Below are positions 1-5,687 of a stretch of DNA of 7,417 nucleotides, piece after piece. The notes under the pieces are model-generated. The model worked only from the letters and a program-made list of their open reading frames with translations, was not told the origin of the DNA and searched no databases. Origin of the DNA: Verrucomicrobiales bacterium (GTDB lineage Bacteria; Verrucomicrobiota; Verrucomicrobiia; Verrucomicrobiales; DEV007); contig NYVP01000086.1 of assembly GCA_002684575.1 (NCBI GenBank), forward strand, positions 1 through 7,417. The letters run 5' to 3'. Numbering within the stretch: the stretch's first letter is position 1; every line of letters starts with the position of its first letter. Both the position numbers and the translations under genes were made by a program.

Positions 1-130
1 ATGTGAACATTTATACAGTGTTCAAATATACAGTTATAGCAAGTACTTTATTGTTAAAAATTAATATTTCTTAAAATTTTAGCTATTTTAATACCAATTT
101 TCAATTCTCAAATACAATTAGGTCACTCGT
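1..130. other. AT-rich non-coding tail downstream of the GspF-like gene
   Basis: No coding region is supportable here. The stretch is strongly AT-rich and lies beyond the TAA stop of the minus-strand GspF-like gene. It holds a small dyad and a short direct repeat at its left end (listed separately). I find no convincing intrinsic terminator, that is, no GC-rich stem followed by a T run on the minus strand. Whatever gene lies further left is outside the window. Confidence 0.5.
4..34. repeat. Operator-like dyad and 8-bp direct repeat
   Basis: TGAACA (4-9) and TGTTCA (19-24) form an inverted repeat around a 9-nt centre. In plus-strand RNA two more pairs are possible, one of them G-U. Overlapping it, TATACAGT occurs at 12-19 and again at 27-34, a 15-bp period. 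The arrangement looks like a possible protein-binding site for a gene to the left of the window. In sequence this AT-rich it could also be chance. No neighbouring promoter or gene is visible to support a role. Confidence 0.25.
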
Positions 131-1120
131 TTAGTAACTGTTCAAACGATCGAAAATTTCCAGATAGCCTCCAAAAATCATAAATATTTGCCATATGACG
201 ATTATTACAACGAATCCATAAGTCACCTTTGGAACCATTTTAGACATTCTATTACATTGAGATTCGGCATCATCGGAAAAAATCTTTGACCATTGTGCCA
301 GTTCTATATCAAGAGTTCCTGATTCTTCACTCGTTATATATGAGCGCGTAAATGTTGGAGGGAAAATTTTAGTTAGTGATGCGAGAATAGGTCCAGCAGG
401 ATTACCAGAACTCACAGAAGGAAGAACTTCTCGGGACATTGATTCAACAATCTCACCACTTAAAGAGGCCTCTGATGCCGCTTTCAATGAATCAGAAACA
501 GTGTGGGACGAAATGAGATAGATTCTTAAAATTTCTGTAAATCTAGATAAGGCAAAAGCTCTTCTTACTTTATTAATCAATGGAAGCCTATTAAACAGTT
601 TGTCACAAGATGCAACATGCTGGGCCATTTTCAGAAAATGGCGAACTAGAAAAATACCAATAACTAAAATGAAATAGCAGACAAAAAGTGTTATTAAAGA
701 TACCATTAATTCACTAACTAAGTCTCGACTTGCTGCTGCTCTGGGAAGTGCTGGAAGTAGAATAGCAAAATGAAGCATTACAATTGGGTAAATAAGACCA
801 GCTCTAATTTTCTTTTTTGAATCATTTTGTAATTTAAAATAATTAGAAAGAAGACTGAGAATTTCTGGAATCTTACCGCTTTTTTCTCCTGAACTTATTA
901 GGGAAATCTCCAAAGAAGTGATGCTTTTATTATTTTGGACACTATCAGAAAAAGATTTCTTTTCCTCAATACCCTTTAAAGTTTGCTGAAGATAATCGGC
1001 CTGCTTCTTTGGAGGATTTGTGTCTAATATAGACTCTATTGATTTATGAATAGGAAATCCAGCGCCAGAAAGTTTTGATAACTCACGATATAGTGTGAAC
1101 TTGTCATAATCATTCAGCAT
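131..1120 (-). CDS. Type II secretion/type IV pilus platform protein, GspF/PilC family (short form)
   Basis: A predicted inner-membrane platform protein of the GspF/PilC family, which connects the assembly ATPase to pilin or pseudopilin assembly in type II secretion or type IV pili. The 329 aa hold two copies of the T2SSF domain. The first (about residues 8-128) ends its helical part with GEKSGKIPEIL at 78-88. The second (about 188-310) carries the matching SEESGTLDIEL at 264-274. This repeated G/S-E-x-S-G motif is the family hallmark. Hydrophobic segments lie at about 109-127, 138-160 and 301-320, the usual three. Typical GspF proteins are about 400 aa; the N-terminal stretch of roughly 60 residues before the first domain is missing. 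An in-frame TAA four codons upstream (1130-1132) makes ATG 1120 the first usable start, so the short form is real in this reading frame. No Shine-Dalgarno precedes it. No ATPase, pilin or secretin gene is in view, so the exact machine (T2SS, pilus or a reduced system) is unknown. Confidence 0.83.
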   Translation of the reverse strand: MLNDYDKFTLYRELSKLSGAGFPIHKSIESILDTNPPKKQADYLQQTLKGIEEKKSFSDSVQNNKSITSLEISLISSGEKSGKIPEILSLLSNYFKLQNDSKKKIRAGLIYPIVMLHFAILLPALPRAAASRDLVSELMVSLITLFVCYFILVIGIFLVRHFLKMAQHVASCDKLFNRLPLINKVRRAFALSRFTEILRIYLISSHTVSDSLKAASEASLSGEIVESMSREVLPSVSSGNPAGPILASLTKIFPPTFTRSYITSEESGTLDIELAQWSKIFSDDAESQCNRMSKMVPKVTYGFVVIIVIWQIFMIFGGYLEIFDRLNSY

Positions 1121-1146
1121 GATGCAATATTAAATTAGATGATACT

Positions 1147-1156
1147 ATTCATGAAT
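1147..1156. promoter_or_regulatory. Perfect 10-bp palindrome in the divergent spacer (possible operator)
   Basis: ATTCATGAAT is a perfect palindrome in the middle of the 65-bp gap between the divergent GspF-like gene and ribD. Both promoters must lie in or near this gap, so a bound protein could affect both. I could not identify convincing -35/-10 pairs on either strand. There is no FMN riboswitch: the gap is too short and lacks conserved RFN sequence. A 10-bp palindrome is not strong evidence by itself. Confidence 0.2.
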
Positions 1157-1185
1157 GATGTAACTGTGGCTATTTGATTTTTACA

Positions 1186-2223
1186 ATGATTGATAAAAAC
1201 TCAGAAAATGATGCTAAATTTATGAGGCTAGCTTTGAAAGAAGCTGAAAAAGGCATTGGTCTGACGAGTCCTAATCCAACAGTGGGTTGTATCATCGTTA
1301 AAAAAGGAAAGATTATAGGTCGAGGATACCACCGAAAAGCTGGAGGTCCACATGCGGAAATTGAAGCCATAAGAAGCGCTAAAGGAAAACCTCTTAAAGG
1401 CGCAACAATATATATTACTCTAGAACCGTGTTCGACGTACGGAAAGACACCGCCCTGTGTAGAGGCTATTATTAAATCAGAAATGGCAAGAGTGGTTTAT
1501 GGAGTTAAGGATCCTGATTTTCGACATCAGGATAAGGCAAAGCGTTTGCTAAAGAAGCAAGGAATTAAAGTAACTACTGAAATTTTATCTGAAGATTGCC
1601 AACGACTCATTCGTCCATTTGCAAAACGTGTTCAAACTGGATTGCCTTGGGTTATCGTTAAAGCGGGAATGAGTCTTGATGGTAGGCTTACGAGGCCAGG
1701 TAAGGAGGGGCAGTGGATCACAAATGATCAATCGCTCAAAGATGTTCAACGATTAAGGGCGGAGGTTGATGCCATTATTGTTGGAGCTGGTACTTTAAAG
1801 AAAGACGACCCCAGCCTTACGATTCGTGAAACAAAGTTATTAAAGAAAAGAAATAAACAGCCGAAAAGAGTTGTGCTCACTAGAAAGAGTAAATTGTCCA
1901 AGGCCTCAAAATTATTTACTGATCAATTTAAGGATAATACTTTAATTTATTCCAATAAATCACTGAAGGCTGTTCTCAAGGATTTGGCTAAAAGACATCA
2001 ATGTAATAGCGTTATGATTGAAGGTGGAGGCAGGCTCATAGGGGATGCTTTTAAGCGAGAACTGGTTGATGAATTGTGTTTATATTATGCTCCAATAATC
2101 TGTGGAGAAAATTGTAAACCATTGGCTGATGCTGCATTAAATGCCTCTAAAAGGTTATCTGAGATTTCGTTAAAGGTTTTTGGTGATAATTATAGAATTA
2201 GAGGCTTAGTAGCAAAAGAATAG
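1186..2223 (+). CDS. ribD: Bifunctional riboflavin biosynthesis protein RibD (deaminase/reductase)
   Basis: RibD carries out two cytosolic steps of riboflavin synthesis: deamination of 2,5-diamino-6-ribosylamino-4(3H)-pyrimidinone 5'-phosphate, then NADPH reduction of the ribose side chain. The 345 aa contain both domains. The N-terminal deaminase (about 8-145) has the zinc site H56-A-E58, with PC at 81-82 and PPC at 89-91; E58 is the catalytic acid/base. The C-terminal reductase (about 154-343) has KAGMSLDGR (159-167), VGAGTL (199-204), DDP (207-209) and EGGG (279-282). Length is close to the usual 360-370 aa. I chose ATG 1186; a TTG at 1174 would add four residues, and an in-frame TGA at 1156-1158 rules out anything longer. 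No Shine-Dalgarno is visible. The usual DPNP..AG.G segment after the deaminase core is altered to DPDFRHQDKA (109-118). No other rib gene is adjacent and no FMN riboswitch is present, so regulation is not apparent. Confidence 0.95.
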   Translation: MIDKNSENDAKFMRLALKEAEKGIGLTSPNPTVGCIIVKKGKIIGRGYHRKAGGPHAEIEAIRSAKGKPLKGATIYITLEPCSTYGKTPPCVEAIIKSEMARVVYGVKDPDFRHQDKAKRLLKKQGIKVTTEILSEDCQRLIRPFAKRVQTGLPWVIVKAGMSLDGRLTRPGKEGQWITNDQSLKDVQRLRAEVDAIIVGAGTLKKDDPSLTIRETKLLKKRNKQPKRVVLTRKSKLSKASKLFTDQFKDNTLIYSNKSLKAVLKDLAKRHQCNSVMIEGGGRLIGDAFKRELVDELCLYYAPIICGENCKPLADAALNASKRLSEISLKVFGDNYRIRGLVAKE

Positions 2224-2253
2224 GATGGGATAAATTATGAGTAAGAAATTCAT

Positions 2254-3069
2254 TTAATCCATAAATTCAATTTCTTTAATCGACTCCTCCAAAAGATTTT
2301 CATCCATACTAATTAAGTTATCAGGAGATGGAAATTTTTTGTTCTCTACGTCTTTGATATATTCTTTAAACGCATTGATGCGCTCGTCCTGTAATGAATT
2401 TAATTCACTTAAAAAGTCTCGATACGCTTTGGCGTGCCGTGGAATCCTCTCCTCGTAATCTCCAAGAATATCATCTGAAAAAAGGAACTGAGTGTCACAG
2501 CCTTGGCCTGAGCCCAAAGACATTAGAATCATTGATGTTTTCGAAGAAAGAAATGATGCTAATTGATGAGGAACGACCTCGATCTCAGCTGCATAGGCCC
2601 CAGCATTTTCTAAATCTTTCATTTGATTATAGAGCTTTAGGGCCTCTTCCTTAGTTTTACCAATGGCACGATAATTAGTCCAGGTTACGTGTCGAGGAAT
2701 CATTCCTAGGTGACCAACGACTGGTATTTTTTCATTGGCCATCTTCTCTATAATATTTGGACTCGCTGAGCAATAAACAGAGCTCGCCCCTATTTCTAGT
2801 GCTTTAAATGCCACTCTTATTGCTTCTTCACTGCTTGCTAAACCATGGGGTGTTGCAACGGAAATAAAACTGCTTGGGGCAGCCTCGATAATCCTTGGTA
2901 AACGGAGCTGTGCTTCTTGAGAATCGAAACTACAGCTCATAAGGTCGACCCCTGCCAATTCTGCGGCTTGTGCTTCTTCAGGTGATTTTACGTGGATGTG
3001 TGTCAGGCATCTTTTACCCTTTAATTTTTGTAGGTCGTAAACTGTATATTTTTTTCTTGGTCGTAGCAT
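2254..3069 (-). CDS. Divergent PanB (ketopantoate hydroxymethyltransferase) family protein, active site altered
   Basis: A 271-aa TIM-barrel protein of the PanB family (phosphoenolpyruvate mutase/isocitrate lyase superfamily). True PanB adds a hydroxymethyl group from methylene-THF to 2-oxoisovalerate in pantothenate synthesis. Family features seen by eye: the N-terminal TVYDLQKLKGK (9-19), GHLGMIP (119-125, like GHLGLTP), the segment AEIEVVP (161-167), whose E164 matches the catalytic glutamate E181 of E. coli PanB, and a C-terminal RHAKAYRDF (211-219). However, the VGDSLG motif is replaced by SCSFDS (45-50), the aspartate of LLADLP has no counterpart in SVATPH (70-75), and the KIE segment is YCS (99-101). 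The Mg ligands D45, D84 and E114 and the lysine K112 therefore seem lost. The start is fixed near ATG 3069 because the frame runs back to the prmA stop with no other ATG. It lies 30 bp after prmA on the same strand, probably co-transcribed. No panC or panD is nearby. I do not assign panB; its substrate is unknown. Confidence 0.75.
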   Translation of the reverse strand: MLRPRKKYTVYDLQKLKGKRCLTHIHVKSPEEAQAAELAGVDLMSCSFDSQEAQLRLPRIIEAAPSSFISVATPHGLASSEEAIRVAFKALEIGASSVYCSASPNIIEKMANEKIPVVGHLGMIPRHVTWTNYRAIGKTKEEALKLYNQMKDLENAGAYAAEIEVVPHQLASFLSSKTSMILMSLGSGQGCDTQFLFSDDILGDYEERIPRHAKAYRDFLSELNSLQDERINAFKEYIKDVENKKFPSPDNLISMDENLLEESIKEIEFMD

Positions 3070-3099
3070 TATCGTTATGAGTTTAGATCGATATGAAAT

Positions 3100-3963
3100 T
3101 TATGAATCTTTTTTATAATGGAAACTTACCCACTTGCCTTTGAGATGTATGTTGGGCTCAGGCATTCCATTTTCATTTGAAGTTTTAATAACACTTTCAT
3201 GGTGTTCTTTCAAAACGCCTGAAAGTAGAAGATGACCATTAGCTGCGACTGAGTTCCATATCTTATTTAAATTAGGATTAAGAACATTGGCAAAAATATT
3301 AGCTGTGATGACATCCCAAGTTTTATTTTTACTAGGAAACCAATCGAAAAGGTCCTTTTCATAAACCCTGATATTATCAATTGAATTAATGTTTATATTC
3401 CGATTCGCAATAGTTATAGCATTAGGATCAAAATCAAATCCTTCTACTTCATGAGCTCCCATAAGCCTAGCTGATATGGCCAAAATTCCAGTGCCCAAAC
3501 CAATATCAAATAAAGACCAATTTCTTTTTTCCTTTTTGTACTTCTTTGAGATATCAACAACCATACGTAAACATGTCGAGGTTGTTGCATGATCACCAGT
3601 GCCAAAGGCAAGAGCTGCTGGTATGGCTATAATTTTTTTGTTGGGGTATTTATTTTTGATATCTTTTAAGTGGGTTGGATTTGAATTGTCCGAAACAAGT
3701 ATTTGATCTCTAATCTTTATTAAGGGTCTATTAGAGATAGAATTTTTTTTAGCCCAATCGATATTTTCCAACTTGTTTATCTTACCTCCAAACTCATCAA
3801 TCAAGTGATTGGCTTCATTCTGATTATCAAGAAAGACCTCAACGCGTAACCTATTAGAGGAGGCCAGCTGTTTAATGACTGCATTCGTTTGACCCATGCC
3901 CAAGAAGCGGTCCTCATAATAATTTTCCTGATCAGAGGCGATAATCTTTGACCAAACTAACAT
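3100..3963 (-). CDS. prmA: Ribosomal protein L11 methyltransferase PrmA
   Basis: PrmA is a cytosolic S-adenosylmethionine-dependent enzyme that trimethylates several amino groups of ribosomal protein L11. The 287 aa show an N-terminal substrate-recognition region (about 1-85) followed by a Rossmann-type methyltransferase domain. Diagnostic motifs are AFGTGDHATTSTCL (119-132), SAM motif I LFDIGLGTGILAISA (151-165), the acidic residues at GFDFDP (175-180) and ANIFANVL (221-228, the family's ANILA..L). The length fits the family (about 290-310). ATG 3963 is the only ATG after an in-frame TGA upstream, so the start is secure. It has at most a weak GGA placed too far upstream for a standard ribosome-binding site. 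The gene follows tRNA-Gly(GCC) by 59 bp on the same strand, with a small hairpin between, and precedes the PanB-like gene by 30 bp. Motif I has Leu where many PrmA proteins have Cys or Thr (GCGSG/GTGSG), which is unlikely to abolish SAM binding. Confidence 0.93.
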   Translation of the reverse strand: MLVWSKIIASDQENYYEDRFLGMGQTNAVIKQLASSNRLRVEVFLDNQNEANHLIDEFGGKINKLENIDWAKKNSISNRPLIKIRDQILVSDNSNPTHLKDIKNKYPNKKIIAIPAALAFGTGDHATTSTCLRMVVDISKKYKKEKRNWSLFDIGLGTGILAISARLMGAHEVEGFDFDPNAITIANRNININSIDNIRVYEKDLFDWFPSKNKTWDVITANIFANVLNPNLNKIWNSVAANGHLLLSGVLKEHHESVIKTSNENGMPEPNIHLKGKWVSFHYKKDS

Positions 3964-3975
3964 TGATATAATGTT

Positions 3976-3990
3976 CCGAATAGCATTCGG
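3976..3990 (-). promoter_or_regulatory. Small perfect hairpin between tRNA-Gly and prmA
   Basis: CCGAAT, a 3-nt loop (AGC on the plus strand) and ATTCGG form a perfect 6-bp stem. It ends 12 bp before the prmA start codon. If tRNA-Gly and prmA share a transcript, this hairpin sits in the spacer and could influence RNA processing, stability or translation of prmA. It is not followed by a T run on the minus strand, so it does not look like a normal intrinsic terminator. A DNA-binding dyad is an alternative. Confidence 0.3.
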
Positions 3991-4022
3991 TCAGACGATT
4001 AAAAATTTAACATTTATGGAAA

Positions 4023-4097
4023 TGGAGCGGGTGATGAGATTCGAACTCACGACTTCAACCTTGGCAAGGTTGCGCTCTACCCCTGAGCTACACCCGC
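4023..4097 (-). tRNA. tRNA-Gly (anticodon GCC), CCA encoded
   Basis: Read on the minus strand, the sequence folds into a complete cloverleaf. The acceptor stem GCGGGTG pairs with CACCCGC. The D arm is GCTC/GAGC. The anticodon stem CAACC/GGTTG encloses the loop TTGCCAA with anticodon GCC. The T arm GTGAG/CTCAT (one G-U pair) encloses the loop TTCGAAT. The variable loop is 5 nt. The body is 72 nt with discriminator T (4026), followed by an encoded CCA (4023-4025). The GCC anticodon decodes GGC and GGU glycine codons. The gene has its own likely promoter upstream and lies directly before prmA on the same strand. The identity is certain from anticodon and structure. Confidence 0.98.
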
Positions 4098-4117
4098 TTT
4101 TCCATGTGCGGCTAGGG

Positions 4118-4145
4118 ATTTTAACTCTCAAAAAATGGTCTTCAA
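4118..4145 (-). promoter_or_regulatory. Predicted sigma-70-type promoter of tRNA-Gly
   Basis: On the minus strand, TTGAAG (4140-4145) serves as a -35 element and TAAAAT (4118-4123) as a -10 element, with a 16-bp spacer. The -10 is followed by a CCC-containing, GC-rich discriminator, typical of growth-rate-controlled stable-RNA promoters. The tRNA 5' end is 20 bp further on. The same -35 hexamer and spacer length recur at the trpC promoter. Transcription from here could also reach prmA and the PanB-like gene. Confidence 0.6.
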
Positions 4146-4168
4146 GAAGTTTTTGTCCCCATTGAGAC

Positions 4169-4209
4169 ACTATTTTGCAAAATGTCGATTTGATAGACGA
4201 TAAAATAGT
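4169..4209. repeat. 8-bp inverted repeat between the oxidoreductase gene and tRNA promoter
   Basis: ACTATTTT (4169-4176) is the exact reverse complement of AAAATAGT (4202-4209), with 25 bp between. It lies downstream of the minus-strand oxidoreductase stop and upstream of the tRNA promoter. The stem is AT-only apart from one pair, the loop is long and no T tract follows, so a terminator role is doubtful. It may be the remnant of one or a binding site, or chance. Confidence 0.2.
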
Positions 4210-4234
4210 TAAGTATTAGATATATTTTACCTTT

Positions 4235-5575
4235 TTAAGCAAAATTTCTCGGAATTCTTTTAACAAGTGAATTGGCTTCAGAATTGTTGGATATAGTCAT
4301 TTTTTCTTGGTCCCATTCTAATTTTTTACCGTGAAAACGATTAGCGACGTTTCCAAGGAGTGTCGTTTCTGTGAGCGGGACGGCAAATCCGAAGTTTGAG
4401 GTTGTTACATCTTTTCCTAAGCAAGCATCTACGAAAGAATGATAGTGGCTTCTTCCCTTAAGCTTAGGTCTTTGAAGGCCTTTATTTTTTGAATAAGGAA
4501 CTAATTGTGGACCTCCCACATGCGGAAGAAGTAAATTTCCTGTCTCTCCAATAAATAAACTGCCACTACCTGGAAGTTGCCTTTCATCTTTTTCGAATCC
4601 GGCAATTTTTCTTGGTGGTTTCTTACCTCCATCATACCAATAAACTTTTATAGCTTTTTCAGTTGTCCATTTAGTGCCTGGAAAAACATATTCATAGGTG
4701 GCCCATTCAGGCCAATTTTCAGAATGAATGGCCTCGTCATTGGCCCACCTGTCAGGTACGCCAGTTGCAATCACGCTCGTTGGAGCGGTGAGTTCCAATG
4801 CTTTAAAAGGGGAATCCATAATATGACACATGAAATCACCGATCGGACCAGTGCCAAAATCTTGCCATCCTCTCCAATTAAATGGGTGATATATTCCACC
4901 CTTGTAAGGTCTTTCGGGAGCGACCCCAACCCATTTATCCCAATCAAGGTTCTTAGGAATAGGATCTGCTCCGTCTGGCCTTCCGTTACCTGGAAATGAT
5001 GCGCCTGACCAAGCATGCACTTCTTTAATTTTCCCAATTACGCCATTTTGTAAAAGAACGACCGCTGAACGATATTCAATGCTCGATTGGATTTGATTGC
5101 CCATCTGAGTAATGACTCCACTTTTCTTTGCCCAGTTTCCCATGGCTCTGGCCTCAGCTATTTCATGAGCTAATGGTTTTTCACAGTAAACGTGTTTGTT
5201 TTTTTTCATAGCCGCGATAGATACACTCGCATGCATATGATCTGGAATGGCTACCTGAACAGAATCGATTTTATCACCCTCGGCTTCTAATAATTCTCGC
5301 CAATCCTGATATTTTCGTGCATCTGGAAATTTAGCAGCAGCTTTTGCCATCCTAGAGGTATCGACATCACAAATTGCAGTAATATTCACATTTGGATGTG
5401 ATGAAATATTATTTAAATCACTCCAACCCTGGCCATCAGACCCGATAACAGCATGATTCAGTTTGCCATTTGGTGAAGCAGATGAAATCAAATTTGGTAA
5501 AACTAGAGGTGCGCTCGCAAAGGCTGATGTGGTTTTTAGGAATTTTCTTCGAGATCGACTTATTTTAGACATCAT
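4235..5575 (-). CDS. Exported (TAT) Gfo/Idh/MocA-family NAD(P)-dependent oxidoreductase
   Basis: A 446-aa oxidoreductase of the Gfo/Idh/MocA family, whose members act on sugars, inositols and related polyols with NAD(P). The N terminus has a twin-arginine signal, SRRKFLK (8-14), then a hydrophobic stretch to about residue 30, with possible cleavage after the SSA at 31-33. This predicts export in folded form with cofactor bound. The Rossmann domain has a nucleotide-binding loop GSDGQG (45-50), an acidic CDVD (69-72) and the hallmark EKPLA (132-136). The C-terminal part (about 200-430) resembles the C-terminal domain common in Verrucomicrobiota and Planctomycetota proteins of this family, including GPIGDFMCHIMD (243-254), whose His is in the likely catalytic position. 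A TAA directly before the ATGATG pair limits the start to Met1 or Met2. No Shine-Dalgarno is visible. No sugar-transport, sulfatase or glycoside-hydrolase genes adjoin it, so the substrate cannot be inferred. It is divergent from trpC across 112 bp; I could not pick its promoter confidently. Confidence 0.88.
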   Translation of the reverse strand: MMSKISRSRRKFLKTTSAFASAPLVLPNLISSASPNGKLNHAVIGSDGQGWSDLNNISSHPNVNITAICDVDTSRMAKAAAKFPDARKYQDWRELLEAEGDKIDSVQVAIPDHMHASVSIAAMKKNKHVYCEKPLAHEIAEARAMGNWAKKSGVITQMGNQIQSSIEYRSAVVLLQNGVIGKIKEVHAWSGASFPGNGRPDGADPIPKNLDWDKWVGVAPERPYKGGIYHPFNWRGWQDFGTGPIGDFMCHIMDSPFKALELTAPTSVIATGVPDRWANDEAIHSENWPEWATYEYVFPGTKWTTEKAIKVYWYDGGKKPPRKIAGFEKDERQLPGSGSLFIGETGNLLLPHVGGPQLVPYSKNKGLQRPKLKGRSHYHSFVDACLGKDVTTSNFGFAVPLTETTLLGNVANRFHGKKLEWDQEKMTISNNSEANSLVKRIPRNFA

Positions 5576-5643
5576 TTAATCATGAAAGAAATTACTCTAA
5601 TCTGCGAGTAAAAACTTATTCAAAGATGTTCTGAATGCATAAT

Positions 5644-5671
5644 TTGAAGTTGTGATCAAAGAGACTATGAT
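5644..5671 (+). promoter_or_regulatory. Predicted sigma-70-type promoter of trpC
   Basis: TTGAAG (5644-5649) and TATGAT (5666-5671) form a -35/-10 pair with a 16-bp spacer; each hexamer is close to consensus. Initiation would be expected near 5678-5679, only about 10 nt before the trpC ATG at 5688. The mRNA would thus have a very short leader without a Shine-Dalgarno. No trp attenuator (leader peptide with Trp codons plus terminator) can fit in it. Confidence 0.6.
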
Positions 5672-5687
5672 TTAGACCATAAACCTT

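Noticed and set aside
5..23. LexA/SOS-type box suggested by GAAC ... GTTC
   Set aside because: The half-sites are 11 bp apart, not the 4 bp of the Bacillus-type SOS box, so it does not fit.
1121..1185. FMN riboswitch upstream of ribD
   Set aside because: The 65-bp gap is too short for an RFN element and contains none of its conserved segments.
1170..1370. 66-codon minus-strand open frame over the ribD 5' end
   Set aside because: Antisense shadow of the RibD deaminase domain, which is unambiguous.
2228..2260. Imperfect hairpin between convergent ribD and PanB-like genes
   Set aside because: GGAT/ATCC, AA/TT and ATGA/TCAT can pair with a mismatch and a bulge, but the stem is AT-rich and interrupted, overlaps the PanB-like stop, and has no T tract on either strand, so I do not call it a terminator.
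2394..2654. 86-codon plus-strand open frame
   Set aside because: Antisense shadow of the PanB-like gene, whose minus-strand reading has clear family motifs.
3964..3996. Possible prmA promoter (CTGACC ... TATATC, minus strand)
   Set aside because: The -10 would end one base before the ATG, placing the transcription start inside prmA, whose start codon is otherwise secure. The hexamers are also weak.
3971..4165. 64-codon plus-strand open frame
   Set aside because: It runs antisense across the whole tRNA-Gly gene and its promoter, has no family resemblance, and is explained by the tRNA.
4577..5037. Open frames of 140 codons (plus, 4577-4999) and 88 codons (minus, 4771-5037)
   Set aside because: Both lie inside the well-supported oxidoreductase gene in other frames and show no recognisable domain.
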